A stretch of DNA of 5,587 nt from an uncultured Propioniciclava sp. (GCA_937872005.1 CALMPQ010000063.1:1-5587), one strand, 5' to 3'; positions 1 to 5,587 are shown, counted from the first letter of the stretch. Numbers and translations are program-made. Notes: generated from the sequence alone by a model not told the origin.

Positions 1-482
1 ACGACATCGACCGGCGACTGATCCTGGAGCTGGATTCCGACCCGCGCCTGACAGTGCTGGCCCTCAGCGAGCGCACCGGGCTGGCGCGCGGCACCATCCA
101 GGCGCGGCTGGAACGGTTCCGCACCGAGGGGGTGCTGCGGCTCGCGTCCACCCTCGTGCCGCCGGCCCTGCTGGGCCGCGGCCTGCACGCGACCGTCGCC
201 GCCGAACTCGACCAGCACCAACTGGACGCCGCCGTCGAGGCCCTGCGCCGCATCCCCGAGGTGCTGGAGTGCCACGCGCCCGCCGGTGACATCGACTTGC
301 TGTGCCACGTCGTGGCGCGCGACCCCGACGACCTGTACCGGGTCGCCGAGGAGATCCGCCTCTGCCCCGGCATCCTGCGCACGTCGACGAGCGTCTACCT
401 GCGCGAGGTGATCCCGTACCGGGTGCGTCCGTTGCTGCGGGCGGGTCTGGGCCGCCCTGCGCGGGGGAGGCCGGCCCGGTAG
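1..482 (+). CDS. Lrp/AsnC-family transcriptional regulator (5' end outside window)
   Basis: This is a DNA-binding regulator of the Lrp/AsnC family, cytoplasmic and normally multimeric. The reading frame is open from base 3 (DIDRRLILELDSDPRL...) to the TAG at 480-482, giving 159 visible residues. Family members are about 150-160 residues and begin with a few residues before the D-x-D-R-x-(I/L) motif, so probably only a handful of codons are missing. The internal GTG at 54 is not the start, because it would cut off the first helix of the DNA-binding domain. The N-terminal part (to about residue 48) is the AsnC-type winged helix-turn-helix, with LSERTGLARGTIQARLERF as the helix-turn-helix core. 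From about residue 60 to the end is the RAM/ligand-sensing domain, with the G-D-I-D-L-L strand near the middle and a TSTSVYLREVIPYR stretch near the end. Its effector and targets cannot be read from the sequence. It is convergent with the dehydrogenase gene, and nothing shows that it controls the polysaccharide genes. Confidence 0.9.
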   Translation, partial: DIDRRLILELDSDPRLTVLALSERTGLARGTIQARLERFRTEGVLRLASTLVPPALLGRGLHATVAAELDQHQLDAAVEALRRIPEVLECHAPAGDIDLLCHVVARDPDDLYRVAEEIRLCPGILRTSTSVYLREVIPYRVRPLLRAGLGRPARGRPAR

Positions 483-485
483 GGC

Positions 486-1721
486 TCAGGCGAGCTCGCG
501 CCAGGTGCCACGGGTGTCGATGACCTGCTTGCCGGCGAGGCGCTCGACGGGGAGGGCCTTGAACTCCTTGTGGTCGACCAGCAGCACGACGAGGTCGGCC
601 TCGGCGAGCGCGGAGTCGAGGTCGCGCAGCTCGATGTTGCGGCCGGCCAAGCGAGCGGGCAGCTCGGGAACGTTCGGCTCGACGACGAGCAGCGGCGTGT
701 CACCCAGTTCGGTGGCGAGCTGGTCGACGATGTTGAGCGCCGGTGACTCGCGCAGGTCGTCGATGTCGGGCTTGAACGCCAGACCGAGGGCGGTGATGCG
801 GGCGCCGGGGTTGCGGGTCAGGGCCAGGTGCACTTGATCGATGACCCAGGCCGGCTTGCCGTCGTTCACCTCACGCGCGGTGCGGATCAGGCGCGACAGC
901 GTCGGCGCCGACGACACGATGAACCACGGGTCGACCGCGATGCAGTGGCCGCCGACGCCGGGGCCGGGCTGCAGGATGTTGACGCGCGGGTGCTTGTTCG
1001 ACAGCTCGATGAGCTCCCACACGTTCACGCCGAGCTGGTCGCAGATCAGGGAGAGCTCGTTGGCGAACGCGATGTTGACGTCGCGGTAGGAGTTCTCGGC
1101 GAGCTTGGAGAGCTCGGCGGTGCGCGCGTCGGTCAAGAACAGCTCGCCCTTGCAGAAGACGGCGTAGAGGTCGCGGGTGCGCTCGGCCGCCGCAGTGCCG
1201 ATGCCGCCGATGATGCGGTCGTTGGTGACCAGCTCCTCCATCATGCGGCCGGGCAGCACGCGCTCGGGGGCGTGGGCAAAGTCGACCTTGCCCTCCAGCT
1301 CGGGGCGTGCGGCGAGCACGCGGTCGCGCATGTGCTCGGTGGTGCCGGGCGGGGAAGTGGACTCCAGCACCAGCAGCTCACCGCCCTGCAGTTGCGGGAT
1401 GATCGCGTCGGTCGCCGCGTCGATGTACTTGGTGTCGACTTTGTACTCCTCGCGGAACGGCGTCGGCACGGCCACGATGTACACCTCGGACGCCGGCGTC
1501 TCGGGCTGGGCCTTCAGGCGGCCGGCCGCCACCACCTCGGCTACGACCTCGCCGAGGCCCTCCTCGACGAACGGCAGCTGGCCGGCGTTGACCGCGTCCA
1601 CGTGGCGGGGGTTCACGTCGACCCCGACCACGTTCACCCCGTTCTGGGCCAGGATCGCCGCGGTCGGCAGGCCGATGTAGCCCAGGCCGACCACGCAGAC
1701 GGATGAAGGCAGGTTTGCCAT
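486..1721 (-). CDS. wecC: UDP-N-acetyl-D-mannosamine dehydrogenase (WecC type)
   Basis: This predicted cytoplasmic enzyme oxidises UDP-ManNAc to UDP-ManNAcA with two NAD+, supplying an acidic sugar for surface polysaccharides. The product is 411 residues (E. coli WecC is about 420). Visible landmarks are the Rossmann NAD-binding loop VGLGYIGLP (11-19), the ESTSPPGTTE segment (120-129), APERVLPG (151-158), the catalytic-site Lys206 and Asn210 in ELSKLAEN, the catalytic Cys260 in GVGGHCIAVDPWF (255-267), and the C-terminal UDP-binding segment AFKPDIDDLRESP (315-327). HPRVNILQPGPGVGGHCIAV and LIRTAREVND resemble E. coli WecC closely as I recall it, which favours ManNAc over UDP-glucose or GDP-mannose as substrate. 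The frame stays open to an ATG at 1772, but the ATG at 1721 is preferred: it has GGGAG six bases upstream and sits just before the first beta strand, while the longer start would run through an inverted repeat. It is transcribed divergently from the export run. Confidence 0.93.
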   Translation of the reverse strand: MANLPSSVCVVGLGYIGLPTAAILAQNGVNVVGVDVNPRHVDAVNAGQLPFVEEGLGEVVAEVVAAGRLKAQPETPASEVYIVAVPTPFREEYKVDTKYIDAATDAIIPQLQGGELLVLESTSPPGTTEHMRDRVLAARPELEGKVDFAHAPERVLPGRMMEELVTNDRIIGGIGTAAAERTRDLYAVFCKGELFLTDARTAELSKLAENSYRDVNIAFANELSLICDQLGVNVWELIELSNKHPRVNILQPGPGVGGHCIAVDPWFIVSSAPTLSRLIRTAREVNDGKPAWVIDQVHLALTRNPGARITALGLAFKPDIDDLRESPALNIVDQLATELGDTPLLVVEPNVPELPARLAGRNIELRDLDSALAEADLVVLLVDHKEFKALPVERLAGKQVIDTRGTWRELA

Positions 1722-1727
1722 TGAATT

Positions 1728-1732
1728 CTCCC
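1728..1732 (-). promoter_or_regulatory. Ribosome binding site of wecC
   Basis: On the minus strand this reads GGGAG, followed by a six-base spacer (AATTCA) and the ATG at 1721. It decides the wecC start in favour of 1721 over the in-frame ATG at 1772. Confidence 0.7.
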
Positions 1733-1744
1733 AATGCGCTTTCC

Positions 1745-1768
1745 GGAAGCCCACTCGTTGGGGCTTCC
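1745..1768. repeat. Inverted repeat, 8-bp arms, 8-base loop
   Basis: GGAAGCCC (1745-1752) and GGGCTTCC (1761-1768) are perfect reverse complements separated by ACTCGTTG. The element lies 23 bases upstream of the wecC start and 12 bases beyond its ribosome binding site. It could be a regulator's operator in the divergent promoter region, or a hairpin in the wecC mRNA leader. There is no T-tract, so it is not a classic intrinsic terminator. Confidence 0.6.
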
Positions 1769-1799
1769 CCACCCAAGATTGTGGCAGACTCGCCCGGAG

Positions 1800-1820
1800 C
1801 GGGGCACGTGGGTTGCCCCG
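1800..1820. repeat. Inverted repeat, 7-bp arms, 7-base loop
   Basis: CGGGGCA (1800-1806) and TGCCCCG (1814-1820) are perfect reverse complements separated by CGTGGGT. The element ends 33 bases before the preferred glycosyltransferase start. It may be an operator or a leader hairpin. GC-rich DNA produces such short arms by chance fairly often, so functional weight is modest. Confidence 0.4.
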
Positions 1821-1837
1821 TCAGGGTCGGACCATGT

Positions 1838-1845
1838 GGGGGTGA
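1838..1845 (+). promoter_or_regulatory. Probable ribosome binding site of the glycosyltransferase gene
   Basis: GGGGGTGA matches the extended Shine-Dalgarno form GGAGGTGA with one change, and ends eight bases before the ATG at 1854. The same form recurs before the next genes: GAGGGGGTGA before 3554, GGAGGTGA before 4410 and GGGGTGA before 5285. This supports the ATG at 1854 as the start. Confidence 0.5.
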
Positions 1846-1853
1846 CAGCGCAG

Positions 1854-3551
1854 ATGCCGCGGCTGCAGGAGGCGCGGCTGCTGGCTGCGACCGGCTGGCG
1901 CATGGTGCGGGAGGACCCCATGTGGCTGGCTGTGCAGGCCGCCCGGAGGTTCGCCCCAGCCAAGAGGCTTGCGCTCGCACCCCGTCGCCAGAGCCATGGG
2001 CTGCTCGCGGCCTTGGGCGCCTACATCGCCGACCAGCCCGAGCAGGCCGCAGCCCTGCTGCGTGCGCGCGGGGTGAAAGGGACGAGGCCGGGTGACGCAT
2101 TGGCAGCTCGTGTGGCCGTTCAGGTTGGGGCTCCGGACGCCATCGACCCAGTCGCCCTCGCGCGGCCAGAGGTGGCTGCGGCTCTCGCCGTCGAGCGGGG
2201 CGATCTCACTGGCGCTCTGCAGTCCCTCGCAAGGACCCCCGGGCACGCGCAACGCAAGCTGCTAGCGGAGCGCCGCATGCTTCAGCCCGGCTTTCGGCTG
2301 CCTGTGCCCGACGTTGCCTGGCGTCGACCGGGGTCCGACGTCCGTGTGCTGCACATCCTGACCAACTCGCTGCCCCACACGCGCTCGGGCTACACCGGGC
2401 GCACCCATCACCTGCTGAAGGCGCTGCAGTCCGCGGGGGTGAGTGTCGATGCCGTGACTCGGATCGGTTACCCGACGACGGTCGGTCTGCTGGGCGCGGC
2501 GGACGTGGACGTCGTGGACTGCGTCAGCTACCGGCGGTTGCTGGTTCCCAAGCTCGCAGGGGCGCCTGATGCCCGGCTTGAACAGCAGGTGGCGGCGCTG
2601 ATCCCCGTGGCGCGGCGGTTCGACGCGAGCATCCTGCACACGACCACGGATTACACGAACGCGCTGGTCACTCAGGCGGTGGCCGACGCCCTCCGGCTCC
2701 CGTGGGTGTACGAGATGCGTGGGCAACTGGAGTTGTCGTGGGTGGCGGCGCGGGCCGAGGCGTATCGCACCGAGGCCGCGGACAGCGAACGCGTTCGGCT
2801 CCTCCGAGCCAAGGAGGCGGAACTCGCAACAGCCGCCGACGCCGTCGTCGTGTTGTCGGGCGTGCAGCGCGACGACATGGTGGCGCGCGGCTTGGACCCC
2901 GACCGCATCGTGATCGTGCCCAACGCGATCGACCCGGGCCTGCTGAAGCGGAACACGTCACCGGCCGACGCACGACGGCGCCTGGGCCTGCCCACAGACG
3001 CCGTCTGGGTCGGCACGGTGTCGTCGCTGGTCGGCTACGAGGGTCTCGACGACCTCCTGCGCGCGGTTGCGCTGCTGCGGGGTGAAGGACTGGACGTGCG
3101 CGCGCTGATGGTCGGGGATGGTGTTTCGCGGCCCTCCCTCATGGCGTTGGCCCATGAGCTGGGGCTCGGCGAGAACGCCCTGTTCCCTGGTCGGGTGCCC
3201 GCCGCCGAGGCTGCGGGTTGGTTCGAGGCGCTCGACATCTTCGCCGTGCCGCGCAAGGACACCCCAGTCACGAAGGTGGTGACCCCCCTGAAGCCGGTGG
3301 AGGCCATGGCGCTTGCCCGGCCGGTGGTGGCGAGCGACCTGCCGGCGTTGCGGGAAGTAGCCGCTGACGGCGCGGCCGGGGAGTTGTTCACGGCTGGAGA
3401 TCCCGCATCCTTGGCCGAAGCCTTGAGCCGCCTGCTGGACCCGGACGTTCGGGCTGCGCGGGGCCGGGCCGGTCGTGTGGCGGTTCATGAGCGCACGTGG
3501 TCGGCGGGGGCGAGTACGCTCCTGCGGGTATACGAACGGTTGAGGGGGTGA
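1854..3551 (+). CDS. GT4-type glycosyltransferase with helical N-terminal extension
   Basis: This is a predicted cytoplasmic or membrane-associated retaining glycosyltransferase of GT-B fold, family 4-like, probably adding a sugar to the exported glycan. With the ATG at 1854 it has 565 residues, well above the 350-420 usual for GT4 enzymes. Residues 1 to about 160 form an Ala/Leu-rich extension without a recognised motif; two helix pairs (ALGAYIADQPEQAAALL and AAALAVERGDLTGALQSLA) look TPR-like. The GT-B N-domain starts at VRVLHILTN (163-171) with the glycine loop SGYTGRTHH (178-186). The C-domain shows VPNAID (355-360), GTVSSLVGYEGLDDLL (387-402), VGDG (420-423) and PLKPVEAMALARPVVASDLP (478-497). 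Glu483 is the second Glu of the E-x7-E motif; the first position is Val475. The SGYTGRT and TPLKPVEAMA motifs recall transferases of exosortase-associated loci (from memory). Sugar donor and acceptor are unknown. GTG codons at 1836 and 1842 are alternative starts. The stop lies 2 bases before the permease start. Confidence 0.85.
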   Translation: MPRLQEARLLAATGWRMVREDPMWLAVQAARRFAPAKRLALAPRRQSHGLLAALGAYIADQPEQAAALLRARGVKGTRPGDALAARVAVQVGAPDAIDPVALARPEVAAALAVERGDLTGALQSLARTPGHAQRKLLAERRMLQPGFRLPVPDVAWRRPGSDVRVLHILTNSLPHTRSGYTGRTHHLLKALQSAGVSVDAVTRIGYPTTVGLLGAADVDVVDCVSYRRLLVPKLAGAPDARLEQQVAALIPVARRFDASILHTTTDYTNALVTQAVADALRLPWVYEMRGQLELSWVAARAEAYRTEAADSERVRLLRAKEAELATAADAVVVLSGVQRDDMVARGLDPDRIVIVPNAIDPGLLKRNTSPADARRRLGLPTDAVWVGTVSSLVGYEGLDDLLRAVALLRGEGLDVRALMVGDGVSRPSLMALAHELGLGENALFPGRVPAAEAAGWFEALDIFAVPRKDTPVTKVVTPLKPVEAMALARPVVASDLPALREVAADGAAGELFTAGDPASLAEALSRLLDPDVRAARGRAGRVAVHERTWSAGASTLLRVYERLRG

Positions 3552-3553
3552 AC

Positions 3554-4426
3554 ATGGGATCCACGGTCTACCGACCTGCCCGGGTCATCGAGCGCACCGA
3601 ACTGCACCAAGTGGGCGGGCGACCACCCTTTCGGGAATACCTACGACAGTTGGGAGAGCGGCGCCATTTCATCACCATGCAAGCGTGGTCGTCGGCAACT
3701 CATCAACACCGCGGGATGCTACTCGGCAACATCTGGATGATTCTGTCGCCGATTCTAGATGGCCTCATGTACTTCTTGATCTTTGGGGTGGTGTTGCAGG
3801 TCAGCCGTGGAATCGAGAATTTTCCTGCGTACCTCGTCGTCGGAATCCTCATGTTCAGCTTTTCGGCACGATGCTTGGTCTCAGGAACGAATTCAGTGAA
3901 CACGGGTCGTTCGCTTGTGCAGGCATTCACCTTTCCCCGGGCTGCCTTGCCGCTCGCGAGCGTACTTAGGGAGACGATCTCGACGCTCCCTGTGGTTGTC
4001 GCCGTCTTCATGCTTGTGCTGGCCATTTCGGGTCCTGAGATTTTGTCACCTTATTGGGTGATGGTCCCCTTGATTTTTCTCTTGCAGGCGTGGTTCAACA
4101 CCGGGATCTCCTTGATCGTTGCGCGGTGGGGGGCGCTCTTCCCCGATGTGCGCCAACTGCTCACCTATGTAGTCCGGTTCCTCATGTACACGTCTGGCGT
4201 AATCTTCAGCATCGACCGTTTCGGCGACGCTATCCCGGGTCTTCGGCCATACATGGAGGCCAACCCGCTCTACATCCTCCTCACCATGTACCGGGACGTC
4301 CTCCTGTACGACACGTTGCCGGACCCGAGCTCTTGGGGAATCCTCGTGCTCTGGTCGCTCGCCACCTCGGTGTTTGGAATGCTCTACTTCTGGCAAGCGG
4401 AGGTGAAGTATGGGCGACGACGTTGA
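3554..4426 (+). CDS. ABC-2 type polysaccharide export permease (Wzm/TagG-like)
   Basis: This is the predicted membrane subunit of an ABC exporter that moves a lipid-linked polysaccharide or teichoic/teichuronic-type polymer across the plasma membrane. The product is 290 residues, typical for the family. A cytoplasmic N-terminus (about 1-55) precedes about six hydrophobic segments near residues 60-83, 90-109, 142-160, 166-190, 204-221 and 260-280. Family hallmarks include LLGNIWMILSPILDGLMYFL, YLVVGILMFSF and TFPRAALPLASVLRE (126-140), and a late NPLYILLTMYRDVLLYD. The tail KYGRRR is basic, as expected for a cytoplasmic end. The ATG at 3554 is chosen because GAGGGGGTGA lies just upstream and the GTG at 3497 would overlap the glycosyltransferase by 55 bases. 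The upstream gene's TGA (3549-3551) is part of this ribosome binding site, suggesting coupling. Its core is clearly less GC-rich than the flanking genes (90 of 180 bases over 3721-3900). Confidence 0.92.
   Translation: MGSTVYRPARVIERTELHQVGGRPPFREYLRQLGERRHFITMQAWSSATHQHRGMLLGNIWMILSPILDGLMYFLIFGVVLQVSRGIENFPAYLVVGILMFSFSARCLVSGTNSVNTGRSLVQAFTFPRAALPLASVLRETISTLPVVVAVFMLVLAISGPEILSPYWVMVPLIFLLQAWFNTGISLIVARWGALFPDVRQLLTYVVRFLMYTSGVIFSIDRFGDAIPGLRPYMEANPLYILLTMYRDVLLYDTLPDPSSWGILVLWSLATSVFGMLYFWQAEVKYGRRR
4399..4406 (+). promoter_or_regulatory. Ribosome binding site of the export ATPase
   Basis: GGAGGTGA lies inside the last codons of the permease gene, with six bases between GGAGG and the ATG at 4410. 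It fixes the start within the upstream gene and explains the 17-base overlap. Confidence 0.75.
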
Positions 4427-5288
4427 AGATCTGGACGCGCTTCCGCCGCCGAAGCCAGTCGCGCTCGGGCGCCCGTCGGTCGTGGTGGAGGACGTTTCCG
4501 TCACGTACCGGGCGGAGACCTCGAACGCTGATGAACTGACGGGGTGGCGGCGATGGGCGGGGCAGCTTCGGCTCAGCATGGGGCTCAGCGCAATTACCAA
4601 GGTCGAGGCGCTGAAGGGTGTGTCGTTCACCGTGCGGGAAGGTGAACATGTGGGAATCGTTGGGGCCAACGGCTCTGGCAAGAGCACCCTGCTCAGGGTG
4701 ATTGCCGGTGTCGAACCAGCTGCCTCCGGTCGCGTGCTCGCCGTTGCAACGCCGATGCTGCTTGGCGTGAACGCCGCCTTGCTGAACGCGATGTCAGGAC
4801 GTCGCAACGTGCGACTCGGGCTTTTGGCATTGGGCTTCCAGCCAGCCGAGATCCGTGAACGGATGGCGGCCGTGATCAATTTGGCAGGCGTTGGGGCTGC
4901 CGTTGATCGGCCCATGGGGACTTTGTCTTCAGGGCAGGGTGCCCGGTTGCGGTTCGCGATTGCTGCGGCAGCCGAGCCCGACATCCTGCTCATCGACGAG
5001 GCGCTGGGGACAGGCGATGCTGCCTTCGCGGCACGCAGCAAGCGCACTATGGACGAGTTGCGATCCAAGGCGGGCACGATCTTCCTGGTTTCCCACGCCG
5101 CGCAAACCATCGAGAAGATGTGCACTCGCGCGATCTGGCTGCACGAGGGAGAGCTGATCGCAGACGGGCCAGCGAGCCCTGTGGCGCGTGCCTATCGGTG
5201 GTGGGCACACAACATCGCTCAGGACGAACAGGAGGCGGCGGACGTTCTCTTGGCGCAAGCGAAGAGACGGAAGTGGGGTGACTCATGA
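4410..5288 (+). CDS. ABC transporter ATP-binding protein, polysaccharide export (Wzt/TagH-like)
   Basis: This is the predicted cytoplasmic ATPase that powers the permease encoded just upstream. It has 292 residues. Visible motifs are Walker A GANGSGKST (85-93, Lys91), signature LSSGQGARLRF (172-182), Walker B ILLIDE (192-197) followed by ALGTGD, and the switch histidine His229 in FLVSHAAQTIE. A 30-residue insert lies between VTYR (31-34) and ALKGVSF (67-73), as in other Wzt/TagH-type ATPases. No glutamine is evident where the Q-loop is expected; the segment reads TPMLLGVNAALLNAMSGRRN, which corresponds to the glycine-rich polysaccharide-exporter version. There is no Wzt-type carbohydrate-binding domain: only about 25 residues follow the ATPase core, ending in a basic KRRKWGDS tail. 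This favours an export mode that does not need a C-terminal glycan-recognition domain. The gene starts 17 bases inside the permease gene, and its TGA overlaps the next ATG as ATGA. Confidence 0.94.
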   Translation: MGDDVEDLDALPPPKPVALGRPSVVVEDVSVTYRAETSNADELTGWRRWAGQLRLSMGLSAITKVEALKGVSFTVREGEHVGIVGANGSGKSTLLRVIAGVEPAASGRVLAVATPMLLGVNAALLNAMSGRRNVRLGLLALGFQPAEIRERMAAVINLAGVGAAVDRPMGTLSSGQGARLRFAIAAAAEPDILLIDEALGTGDAAFAARSKRTMDELRSKAGTIFLVSHAAQTIEKMCTRAIWLHEGELIADGPASPVARAYRWWAHNIAQDEQEAADVLLAQAKRRKWGDS

Positions 5289-5587
5289 CGAGCCCCCAGA
5301 TCTCCGCGGCCGAGCTCGGGCGGTGGCGGGCCCCAGTCGGTGCCGCGGTCATCACGGTGGGCCAGGTCGACACGGCGAAAGGCTTCCTTGGATCCGAACT
5401 GTGGTCGGGCGTGCGACGTTGGTGCATTGACCCTGACGAGGACGACACGTGGGTCGAGGGTGGGGCGACGTTCAATGGTCACGTGGTCGGCTCTTCGTGG
5501 GGAACCCCTGTCACGTTCAGGGCAGAGAGCCTGCTTCCAGGATTCGGTGAGCGGTGGGCCATGGGCGCCCACGGCTCAGCGGCGTGT
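5285..5587 (+). CDS. Unrecognised protein, N-terminal 101 residues (3' end outside window)
   Basis: An open frame starts at the ATG at 5285, which overlaps the ATPase stop in the ATGA arrangement, and continues without a stop to the window edge. GGGG at 5275-5278 lies six bases before the ATG. The visible part begins MTSPQISAAELGRWRAPVGA and contains TVGQVDTAKGFLGSELWSGV (24-43), an acidic DPDEDD (49-54) and GGATFNGHVVGSSWGTPVTF (59-78). It has six tryptophans in 101 residues (14, 40, 46, 56, 72, 91) and no signal peptide or long membrane segment. I do not recognise the family. The tight coupling to the exporter suggests a role in making, modifying or exporting the same polysaccharide, for example as a transferase or tailoring enzyme, but this is inference from position only. 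Confidence 0.75.
   Translation, partial: MTSPQISAAELGRWRAPVGAAVITVGQVDTAKGFLGSELWSGVRRWCIDPDEDDTWVEGGATFNGHVVGSSWGTPVTFRAESLLPGFGERWAMGAHGSAAC

Larger units (their letters stand above)
1722..1853. promoter_or_regulatory. Divergent intergenic/promoter region
   Basis: These 132 bases separate the divergent wecC and glycosyltransferase genes, so promoters for both should lie here or in the adjacent gene starts. I could not identify a convincing -35/-10 pair on either strand. CAAGAT (1774-1779, plus) and CACAAT (minus, near 1778-1783) are only weak -10-like hexamers without a well-spaced -35. The region holds two perfect inverted repeats, listed separately, which may be operators or leader hairpins. 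Confidence 0.6.

Noticed and set aside
449..477. Possible terminator hairpin GGGCCG...CGGCCC at the end of the regulator gene
   Set aside because: The arms are only 6 bp with a 17-base loop, lie within coding sequence and have no T-tract; expected by chance at this GC content.
828..1706. Open frame of 292 codons on the plus strand opposite wecC
   Set aside because: It mirrors the wecC codons and yields a His/Val/Asp/Gly/Leu-rich translation with no domain. wecC itself has all family motifs.
1722..1772. Upstream extension of wecC to the ATG at 1772
   Set aside because: The 17 extra residues are not like the family's N-terminus and run through the inverted repeat; the ATG at 1721 has a well-spaced GGGAG.
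1758..1790. Sigma-70-like promoter hexamers (TTGGGG, CAAGAT, CAGACT) in the divergent region
   Set aside because: No pair has both acceptable match and 16-18 base spacing, so no promoter is called.
1734..1853. Upstream extension of the glycosyltransferase to the ATG at 1734
   Set aside because: It would start inside the wecC ribosome-site region and occupy the whole divergent intergenic region; no ribosome site precedes it. Starts at 1836, 1842 or 1854 are more likely, with 1854 preferred.
4046..5125. Long open frame of 359 codons on the minus strand opposite the permease and ATPase genes
   Set aside because: It is antisense to two clearly conserved genes; its translation is low-complexity Ser/Pro/Arg/Ala without recognisable motifs. 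Long antisense frames are common in high-GC DNA.

Overview
The window is high-GC, densely coded DNA with actinobacterial-style genes. By hand count, sample 60-base blocks run from about 82% GC in the first gene to about 68-70% in the second and third. Starts are preceded by GGAGG-type ribosome binding sites. No rRNA, tRNA, CRISPR array or insertion sequence was seen. The organism cannot be named from the sequence; a Gram-positive actinobacterium is the best guess.

Layout: (1) Bases 1-482, plus strand, hold nearly all of an Lrp/AsnC-family transcription regulator whose first codons lie before the window. (2) Bases 486-1721, minus strand, hold a full-length UDP-N-acetyl-D-mannosamine dehydrogenase (WecC type), which meets the regulator tail to tail with only 3 bases between the stop codons. 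(3) Bases 1722-1853 are a 132-base divergent intergenic region with two perfect inverted repeats (8-bp and 7-bp arms). (4) Bases 1854-5587, plus strand, are a tightly packed run of four genes: a GT4-type glycosyltransferase with a long helical N-terminal extension, an ABC-2 polysaccharide-export permease (Wzm/TagG type), its ATPase (Wzt/TagH type), and a start-only gene of unknown function that runs off the right edge. The junctions are +2, -17 and -4 bases, so translational coupling is likely.

Together the genes look like part of a cell-surface polysaccharide locus. WecC would oxidise UDP-ManNAc to UDP-ManNAcA, the glycosyltransferase would add a sugar to a lipid-linked or growing glycan on the cytoplasmic face, and the permease/ATPase pair would export the product. 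ManNAcA is a known component of the teichuronic acid of Micrococcus luteus, so a teichuronic-acid-like wall polymer is a reasonable hypothesis. The polymer, the remaining transferases and the UDP-GlcNAc 2-epimerase (wecB) are not visible here. The most open item is the unrecognised fourth gene of the run (5285 onward); next are the helical extension and altered E-x7-E motif of the glycosyltransferase.
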